DNA from: Pipra filicauda
Lineage: Eukaryota > Chordata > Aves > Passeriformes > Pipridae
Length of the DNA stretch: 64,000 nt
Reading direction: 5' to 3'
NCBI RefSeq assembly: GCF_003945595.2
Contig: NW_024104316.1
Span: 124,001-188,000, forward strand
Positions 55,890-64,000 of the stretch are shown here, piece after piece. Below the pieces are notes generated by a model. That model was not told the origin of the DNA, made no database searches, and saw only the letters and a program-made list of their open reading frames with translations. The first letter of the stretch is position 1, and each line of letters begins with the position of its first letter. Made by a program: the position numbers and the translations under genes.

Positions 55890-58800
55890 CCAGCTGCACA
55901 GCTCTGGGGAGTTGGGAAGGAAAACAGTGAGGCTATAAAGCTGCTGGCATGGGGAAGGCCCTGGCACTGTAACAAGGAGCAGGACTTTATTATGCTAAAT
56001 GCTGTGCAGACAGACCCAGATGCAGCCCTTTTTCCAAAGGATTTACAAGCTAAACAGCTGAGAGAAGAAACTTGCTCCTGTGCACTCTACTTGGTGGGTG
56101 TGCAGACACCTCCTGGCTTCAGCTGTGAAAGGGTTGTGGCTCCAGCCTAGAGCCAGGGGTGGTGGGCTGGCAGCAGGAATGTGGTAACTTACCTCTGCCT
56201 GGCTTGTCATCCACAGGCGGTAGGAGGGTCTCCAACAGCATGGCCTCCTGTCCTGTTAGTGATGTCCTGGGATCTGCTGGGTTCTGATGCCTTCTGTCAC
56301 TGGGGATCAGCTCAGGTCTTTCGAGGCAGCAGCCAGCCAGGTCCTGTGGTAAACAGTACAAGAAGGGCAGTGGTCTTGGTGCAGCACCTCCTCCCTGCAC
56401 GTGCTCTCAGGCTCTGTGCCTGCCCCACGTCCACTGCAGCAGAGCTGTGCTGATGCTTCCAGAGCCAGCCAGAGTGCTCAACGCCCTGCTGGAGGCTCAG
56501 CCCTGGCCTGCACCTGCTTGCCTGAAACTTCTCTTGGCACTGAGACACGGGTGTTCCTTCAGCTCATCCAAGCCAGACCGTGCAGGCCACAGGCTCGCAG
56601 TGAGCTGGGGAGAGTGTGCACCTCTCATTCCTCCTGCCTCTCCTGGGCTGGGAGAGGGGAGCTTTGGAGTAAAGTCTGCTCCTTCTCTAGTTCCAGGCCT
56701 GTTGTGAAGACCACCACAGTGGTGTAAGACCACAGCTGGCAGCAGAGGAGCAGTGAGCCCAAAGCAAGGCCAACTGCTGATGAGTACTCTGCACCCTTTG
56801 CCGAGCAGGTGAGGTGTCCTGTGGGCTTGTCTTCATGAAGATACAGGAGCAACAGCCTTCAGCTTCAATCCCAATACACAAGGGTCAAAAAAGGATTCCC
56901 TGAGGCAGTTTGCAGGAACCCCTGCCCTTGCTTCCAAAGGGAAAGGTGTTTGAGCCCCCACAGGTGCCAGAGCAAGGGGACAACACTGTCCTGCACTCCT
57001 GTTGTGCAGAACTCTATAGCTCCAGGGTCAGTTCCATCCCAGATTACAAGCAGTTGTTCAGTTCTAGCTACTCCCTCCTGCACTGCTGAACGGGAAGGAC
57101 AGCTGGGAGGTGGTTGTGCTGAGCTGCAGTTGCAAGATCTACACCATCTTCTTCACATTCTGTCTCCTTAAGATGGCTTCTCTGTGCACTACCAAGACTT
57201 TCTTGCTTAGTTTTAATCTTCCTTTGCTACTTACAAAGACAATGGGATGAAGCTAGAAACTAATCCTGAAGTAGGACAGGACTCTGAGTTACTGGTTTCT
57301 GAGGCACTCTGCTGCCCATTGGGGCAGCAGCTCTTCTTGGGGAGAAAGCAGTTCTTATTCTGAGCTGCTCCAGTTGAAAGAAACAAGTAATGGAAGCTTC
57401 AAAGAACAAAAACCCAAAATTATTTGTGTAGTTTTGAACTAAAGTGACAGATACCACAGTTATTGACAGCACAGTCTGCTGGGCAAAGTTGGGAGTAAAT
57501 TAATTAACAAAATGAAGTTGCTTCTTTGACCACATTTTGAGCCTATGAATGTGCTTGGCAGATCTTGGAACCGCCTCCCAGGAGACTGGGAGAAGCTGGG
57601 CTCTCTAGTTTGCTGCTTTTTAATAATAAATACTACACTAGAGGGCATAGCAGCGTCAGCTTGAGTGAGGCCCTATCTACCTGATCACACAAAAAACCAC
57701 CTTTCTGCCTCCGGTGACTCAGATGGAGTAATTTAGGAAGCCAGATTTGCGGTTGGCTTTCAAAGATTTAAAAATGAACACGTCTCTGCTCTCCCACCCT
57801 TCCTGTCCTAGGTCCCAAAAGCCAGAGGCTGGCACTGCACGTACAGAGGAAAGACTCCACACGCTGACATTTCAAATGATGTGAGCTGTGGGGGGAAGAG
57901 GGGTCTTACTTTACACAGCACCAGTAATGGGAGCCATCTCTGTAGAGAGACGGGTACAAATCCATATTTACAATTAGGTGTAGCTGCTTGCAAAGTACTC
58001 CATCATTATGGAGAGGAATATGAATATGAGACATATATATACCCACAAAATTAATAAGCAGGACAATATAGAAAAATAGGCCCGAGAACCACAAGTGAAC
58101 AGAGTTACAGAGGGGAAGCAACAGAGAACAGGAACTTCATACCAGGCAAGAAGCCACTGATGAGCTGGGCTGTACGAGGCCGTGCATTTCCCACCAGCTG
58201 ACTGCACCTCCCAGCCTGGCACTTGAGGCAGGGCACCAGCAGCTTGCAGTTGTTTAAGCTTTGAGCTGTTCACGTACTTCACAGCAAACATTTTGGGACT
58301 TGGTGGCCATCGGTTTGGCGAGTAGCTGAAAACAGGAACAATTCAAATACGGAGATAAGACAGTTCAGCTGTAGAGCAGCCTGAAGAATTATTCCAGCAT
58401 CCATAAACAGGCAGCAAAGCTCTGCCATTGGGTATTCAGTGAATTACTATGAAGATGAGCAGCACTGCACAGGGCTTGAAGAAACAGGGGCTGAAATCAG
58501 ATAACCTGTCAGTTCCAACTGCTTTTTCACCTCCAAACTGGAACTTGAATTAGGACATGGAATCACTGCTATACAGATCCCTCTCCAGCAGGTGCTGATC
58601 CAGCACAGTACTGCTGTAGTGCATTGCCCAGGCAGGGAAGGGGCCATACGAGGAAGGTTCCAGTCCAAACTGCCACGTCCCAGCAGGGCAGGACAGTGGT
58701 CTAGACCCTATCCCCAGCACACATACCAAGGTGTGGTGCCATCTGAGCAGCCCTTGCCCATGAATTCTTAGCAACACACAGCTCTACTAGCACCGTTTCA

Positions 58801-60500
58801 GAGCTTATTCTGTACTTGACCATCAGCTTGACCTGCTGAGTGCAGTTCCCCTCCCATACCCAAAAATGGTCGTTGGTCCTGGGCTAAACTCTACCAGTGG
58901 GGACTGTTTGCCACTGGTCTCCTGGGACAGGCTCAGTTTATGCCAGCTTGCTACTGCACACCAGCTTTATTTCAACAGGCAACTGCAAGCCTGGTATCAC
59001 CTCAGCTCACAGGATGTGCATTTTTCATTTGGCAGATGGAAGTTGGCTTTACAGGAAAATAAAGTACCAATTTGTTGTCAGAAACTTAGATGGGGGAAAT
59101 CAGTGTTATCAGAGGACTGGACAGTGAGCAAAGGACTGACCTTGCCAGGAGCAAAACAGAGCTGGGACTGGCAGTGCCTGGTGCGAAGTCCTGAAAATCA
59201 GGCTGATGGGAAAGCTGCTTTCTGATCACAGCCACTCTCTTATCATTAAATGGAGTACATAAATATAAGCAAGCAAGCATTAGGATTTTGAACATTAAGA
59301 ACAGGAGGTTGAAACAGTGGGAACAGGTACAGCAGGTGGCAGAAAGCCCAGCACTTATGCCAGGAGACTGTTCCATAATCAAGTCTGAGCTCACCTGCTT
59401 AGAACAGCATGGGTGGCTCACCACCCCTTTACCAAGGAGCTGGATTTGACTAACAGCAGGCTCTTAAAAGGATTCAAATGAGCTCCTGCTGTGGATTTGA
59501 AGTGACAGTGGTCTGTACTTCCACAGCACAGTTCTCTGTATGGAAGGGACTGAATCAGTGGCAAGGGGCAGTTTTGGGGATTAAAACACATTGTAAGAAT
59601 TACATTCCCCACTCACCTGGTCACGTGCTCACCAACTGCTCTCTAACAAACGGCAGCTTGATGGTTTTAATTCAGTAGTGGCTCGTAAGAGACAGACCAG
59701 TTACAGGACACAAATCCTCCTGACAGCCCCAAGAAGTGACCCAAGAACTCCATTTCAGGGGATGGGCCGACTCCTCCCCACCTGTGTCACAAACCCCGAC
59801 CCGCACAGCAGCAGGTGTGATGCACGGCACAGAACGAGGAGCACCAGGGCTCAACCTCCACCCTGGGCAGGATATTTTTAGCTTCTAAAGAAATCTGCTT
59901 TGGCAAAGATTCAAAAATACCTTCAGATCTAAGATAGAGAGCCTTACTGTAATATTGTAATCCAATTCAAAGAGATTCCGCAATTAAACAGGTTTGAGCC
60001 AGGAACCAAATGAGTTTTCAGTACCTTCTTCTTTTGATCCCATTAGGTACTGCCAGCTCTTCATGAGTATGCACCAAGCTTGGGTGTGTAGTTTGTTTCT
60101 GTTGTTCCTGAAATGCACCCTTGCCCACTTCAGTAGCTGCAGTTTTTCCAGCCATAGCACAGAACCAGTAGCTGGAAGCAAAACTTCCTGCAATCCAGGC
60201 GTGGGGAAGTGTCGGATATGAAACACAGCACTTCCTACCTGCACACATCATGGAACTGGATGGCTGTCAAAGGTCTGGCTTAAAAGCCAGCAAGGAGATG
60301 TTATCCCTCTGGTGCTTCTAGTGCACTGCACTGCAGTTTCCCTGAAGAGCCACACATCCCTGCAATGAAACCCGGGATTCTCCAGCACGGGGAGTTCAAG
60401 TGCACACAGACTATGCAGCAAAAGGCAGAGAAGTGGTTTGGGTTGGATTTTTCAACAAATAAACTTAACACTACACATCTCCCCAGCTAAATCAAAACAA
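55890..60500. other. Intergenic gap between convergent OGFOD1 and BBS2
   Basis: About 4.6 kb in which I recognise no exon, RNA gene or clear mobile element. Short open frames exist on both strands but resemble no family I know. The predicted 3' ends of both neighbours border it. Confidence 0.65.
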
Positions 60501-60522
60501 AAGCAGTCAAGTCAGTCTATGC

Positions 60523-60528
60523 TTTAAT
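60523..60528 (-). terminator. BBS2: Candidate BBS2 poly(A) signal
   Basis: ATTAAA on the minus strand, about 280 bp after the BBS2 stop. No AATAAA is present nearby on that strand, and the next is at 58966-58971. The assignment is tentative. Confidence 0.4.
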
Positions 60529-60807
60529 GGAAAAGGTCAATGCCTTAACTACAAAATATATTTAAATACATAAATAAGTTACTGTAAGAAAAATAACTGC
60601 TTGAACATTATACCTCTGTCTTGCATAAACACCACATCTGCACTTAAGCTCTGATGCTCTCTCCATGAAGCTTTGGCCCACATATTTTCCAGCTGACAGC
60701 TTAACTACGATGCTACCTTTGGAATTCCTTCCCCCTACGGTGGAGTAGGAGACTGAATGAACTGCTTGTCACCCATTATGTGCCTCCGTGCCACTGCTGC
60801 TCCCTCC

Positions 60808-60914
60808 TTAGGAAGAGGCTGTTCCCACACGCATTATCCTGAACAGGGTGTTGAAGTTGTTGCTTCTTATTGCATCCCGACAAGCACTTATCACCTGTGT
60901 TTTGGGTTTGCCAA
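60808..60914 (-). CDS. BBS2: BBS2 terminal exon
   Basis: Encodes the end of a split Val codon, then [15 protein letters not shown] to MRVGTASS, with stop TAA at 60808-60810. Acceptor TTTGCAG. Confidence 0.96.
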
Positions 60915-63710
60915 CTGCAAAGAGACAAAAAGGAAAGAAAAGAAAAAACACTTCAGTTACTGAGTAGGAAACTGGTAAAAATGCTTATTCGATCCAGTCT
61001 CAAAATTTAGGGGTTTCTTCCAGATATTTTTTAAACACATGGTGAAACACCTCCTTTTTTCTAATACATAAATAAAAAACCTTTCTTTAAAGAAGAATCA
61101 TCTGTAGTTCTGTTTTAGGAGAGCTTAAAGGACTCGCTGGAAGGGAATGCTATGGACAAAAAAGTACCTCCTTCCCAAAAGACCTACGGGACTGATAATA
61201 CAGATAAAACAGCCCTGCTTAAGTTGGTAGTTGCTTTTTTTTAAAGCAGAATTATAAACTAAGAACTGAAATACTACTTTTAGAATTATGTTCAACAGAA
61301 GTAGGAATTTCTGTATCATTCAGAAAGCTGGAAACTACTTTAAACTGTTCTTTCTAAAACTGTGATCCCAGATTATACTGGACGCTCACAGTTGACTGGC
61401 ACAGGCAATGGGCTACGACTGAAAAAAGGAAGATTATTTCTACTGCTTGAGTTTCAGGCCAAAAAGCCTGAGGTCACTTTAACTAACCCAGGTGGCCTCT
61501 GGGACACATCTCATCTGCCTCACCAGGGCCTGAGACTCCCCGATCCCTCCAAATCACAGACTCACCCCGCAGCCGCCCAGCCCTCTGGATCGCCTGGTTC
61601 ACAGCCTTCAGATTGTTCAACAGCTCCGTGTGGTTGTTGCAACGAATTTTGTACTGATTTATTAAGTCTCTGTTCAGGTCATACAGCTCAATGTACCGTG
61701 TCTTCATGTTTTTCCTGGGGGAACAATCGGTCCAGTTATTTGCGTCTCTGTGGACAAGAAAGTCACTCCTGGTTTGTCAAATTAAAGGTGCAGCAATACG
61801 TGGCTGTGATGGCTACCACAGGCTGCCAGCTATGAGACAACAGACTTGGCTAAACATGTCGGTTATACTCATCATTTTACTTTTAAAAAAAAGTGCTCTA
61901 TTGCAGTTATTTTACCCAGCAAGCCAAAGTGGAGATGCCACTTTCCCCAGTGAAAGTACCACTGCCCTGCAGTAGCTCAGACACTGCTGCTCTTCACAGT
62001 GAAGCTCAGACATTAGCAGAACACAGCAAACTGGAGTGAAAACACACCTAACATTTCTTGTTGTTCGAGAAAGTTCACACACCACAGACAGCTTTTCCTG
62101 CCTTCTTCCCTTCATGTATCTTTTCTAACATATCTCACCATCTTGAAGTAGATACACCTCACCTGCTCTACACTAAGCCCTACCCTTGCCCTCTCACTTT
62201 GCTCTGACTGGTTTTCCACCCAAAGAACGAGACAAGGTTCAAAGACAGCTCATGGTGGGACCAGCAAAGGTACAATTCTACATCAAAAGCTGTAACTAGG
62301 CAACTCCTGTATCACACCAATAGTTTTTTGTGCTGTTTTCTGCCTGAAAAGCAAAGACTGGCTGTTCTAAACCCAAAGCACACGAGCTAGGCAGCAGTGG
62401 CTCACATGTCTCCCAGGAGCCGTGCATCCTCCGCCTGGACCAGCATGCTGCGGATGAGGTTGGAGTGTTCAGCCATGTCTGCAGTGAGCCTCTGATTCAC
62501 AGCGTGGTGTTCATCCACCTGTCCAAGGCAAGCAGCTCCTGAGCAAGGGTCCTGGGCACCCTGGGCACACAGGCTAAACCCTGGCCCAGTGAAACAGGAA
62601 ATAACATCACAACTTAACCTACCAGCATCCCTGAGACCATTCTCCTTCCCCTCACCCCAGCTGCCAGAGCAGCACCTTGGCCCCTGGAAGGGGGTGAGCA
62701 GGCTGAGATACACATTTCATGCCCTGCCCCAAACTCCCAGACAACACATTTACATCACCCTAAACAACTGACAGCTGAATCCACGGGCCTGTTCTACAGA
62801 ACAAAGAACAGACCCAAAGTCGAGGGTGTCCCACGGAATATACAGCAAGCCACCGTTGGGCTGGTTTCCACAAAAAAGATAAAGCAGTTTAGAGATCCTC
62901 TCAAAAAATGCTCCCAGTGACTGCTCATCTGCCAGCTTAGAAATGCCCAGTGCCTCCTCACCTTCACCAGCACCTTCCGCAGCTCCTCAAAGTACGCGGG
63001 AAAATCTGCTTCCACCTGCAGATCCTCAATGGCCAGGAAGGAGGCCAGGGACTGCACAATGTCCCCAGCCAGATCAATGTCATCTGTGTTGATGGAAATC
63101 TGGCAGAAAGGAGAGAAAGCACTTCAGCACTCCTCCATGCCAGAACATCTGCCACCATCTCAAAGCAGGTCCTTTACCAAGAGGCAAAACTGTTGCACGG
63201 GCAAGCTCTACAGCTTTCAGGAGACAAGGAGACACTGATCTCAAAGGGGCTTTTATTCAGGTTTGGGATAGAGAGGCATCCGTGTGCACAAAGGACCAGT
63301 GCAGAAGTTACAGGCAACCTTTGTGCCTCACATTATGGCTCCCTGAAACCAGGCTGTGAGGAAACAAATACCCTCCTTCCTACAGATCTGCAGGTTAAGA
63401 AGTTTACTTCACTAACAGGCCCTGGGATTTTACCCACTAACAATAAACAGACCCAAAAGTTTCCAAAAGCATCCCTCTAACATGAGTACTTTCTCTGCCT
63501 GTTCAGTTGTCCCTCACCCTTAAGTTTCACTGGATTATAATTAGGAGGGAGTTTCCACTTGCCCATGAAGGTACTCACCTCTCCACCAGGCTTGATTTTG
63601 ATGCAAAGCTGACCTGCATTACGAAGGGAGGTGAAGCAAACCTGAAAGGGAGCACTCTGAAACTCTGCATCCTCTGGCAGCAAGAAGCTCTGATTCAGCC
63701 ACATAACGAT
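60808..63710 (-). CDS. BBS2: Bardet-Biedl syndrome 2 protein, BBSome subunit (C-terminal part)
   Basis: These are the last five coding exons (639 nt including stop, 212 residues) of BBS2. The gene continues past the right edge; the human protein is about 721 residues, so roughly the final third is here. BBS2 is a core BBSome subunit that pairs with BBS7 and BBS9 and carries membrane proteins in and out of cilia. Visible landmarks are [47 protein letters not shown] with [22 protein letters not shown], and the terminus [10 protein letters not shown]. The part holds the end of the platform region and the helical C-terminus; the N-terminal beta-propeller lies outside. All junctions keep phase. 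Confidence 0.97.
61566..61714 (-). CDS. BBS2: BBS2 penultimate exon
   Basis: 149 bp encoding [17 protein letters not shown] to [11 protein letters not shown], a predicted helical region. Acceptor CCCCAG, donor GTGAGT. Confidence 0.96.
62406..62518 (-). CDS. BBS2: BBS2 third-last exon
   Basis: 113 bp encoding [18 protein letters not shown] to [10 protein letters not shown]. Acceptor GGACAG, donor GTGAGC. It ends inside the Met codon. Confidence 0.95.
62962..63099 (-). CDS. BBS2: BBS2 fourth-last exon
   Basis: 138 bp, phase 0 at both ends, encoding [18 protein letters not shown] to EELRKVLVK. Acceptor TGCCAG, donor GTGAGG. Confidence 0.96.
63579..63710 (-). CDS. BBS2: BBS2 fifth-last exon
   Basis: 132 bp, 44 codons, encoding [17 protein letters not shown] to IKIKPGGE. 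The acceptor TTGCAAG and phase 0 are taken from context, because the preceding exon lies outside the window. Donor GTGAGT. Confidence 0.9.
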
Positions 63711-64000
63711 CTTGCAAAAATAAAATTAAGAGCATCAGCCATCCCCTGTGTGTAAAGCCTGGGGAACCACACAATGTCCCTGCATGTGATGTGCACCAGG
63801 ACACCCTGGAAAATTCATTTACTAAATTTCATCCCCTAACCCCATGCCATGAACCTTTCAGAATGAGAAGAGTTGAATCCTTGCACCAAAGCTGAATATT
63901 CCCAAAAGAATCAAATCCAACAACCAGAGACCACAGCCTAAGGTCAAAACATAAGCCCAGGTCTGGAGACCAGAGAAAGCTGGGAAGCAAGGCTTGGTTC

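Noticed and set aside
57974..58291. Minus-strand frame starting MFAVKYVNSSKLKQLQ, preceded by a TTTTCAG
   Set aside because: It briefly looks protein-like, but matches no family I know, has no paired exon and soon becomes random hydrophobic sequence. It may be worth a database search but is not supported as a gene.

Overview
This window is vertebrate nuclear DNA, almost certainly avian. It has multi-exon genes with GT-AG introns, CpG islands at promoters and several CR1 LINE fragments, including the truncated antisense copies typical of bird genomes. Every gene I can support belongs to one syntenic block, GNAO1 - AMFR - NUDT21 - OGFOD1 - BBS2, which lies on human 16q and in birds on the chromosome 11 equivalent. 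I see no bacterial, phage, CRISPR or viral gene system.

Layout, left to right. (1) 1-8815, plus strand: the 3' end of GNAO1 (G protein alpha-o), with the last two coding exons of the alpha-oA form and a long, low-complexity 3' UTR; the gene begins left of the window. (2) 8816-10840: the gap between two convergent genes. (3) About 10845-38650, minus strand: complete AMFR (gp78, an ER ubiquitin ligase), 14 coding exons, 630 residues. (4) About 39000-46800, minus strand: complete NUDT21 (CFIm25), 7 coding exons, 227 residues. (5) 46980 to about 55880, plus strand: complete OGFOD1 (ribosomal prolyl hydroxylase), 13 coding exons, 537 residues, sharing a divergent CpG-island promoter with NUDT21. 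(6) 55890-60500: a convergent gap with no recognisable gene. (7) 60500 to the right edge, minus strand: the last five coding exons of BBS2 (BBSome subunit), which continues beyond the window.

All exon boundaries were read from splice sites and checked for phase. The three complete genes give unbroken reading frames of 1893, 684 and 1614 nt including stops. The genes share no pathway (G-protein signalling, ERAD, mRNA 3'-end choice, ribosome hydroxylation, ciliary trafficking); the arrangement is conserved synteny, not an operon.

The most interesting local features are a 10-bp tandem repeat that starts at the OGFOD1 exon 1 splice donor and multiplies it, a GC-AG intron in OGFOD1, the compact NUDT21/OGFOD1 promoter with two CCAAT boxes 40 bp apart, a CR1 element filling most of a short AMFR intron, the very short spacing between the NUDT21 3' end and the AMFR promoter, and a regulatory-looking patch in the GNAO1 intron at 3240-3370.
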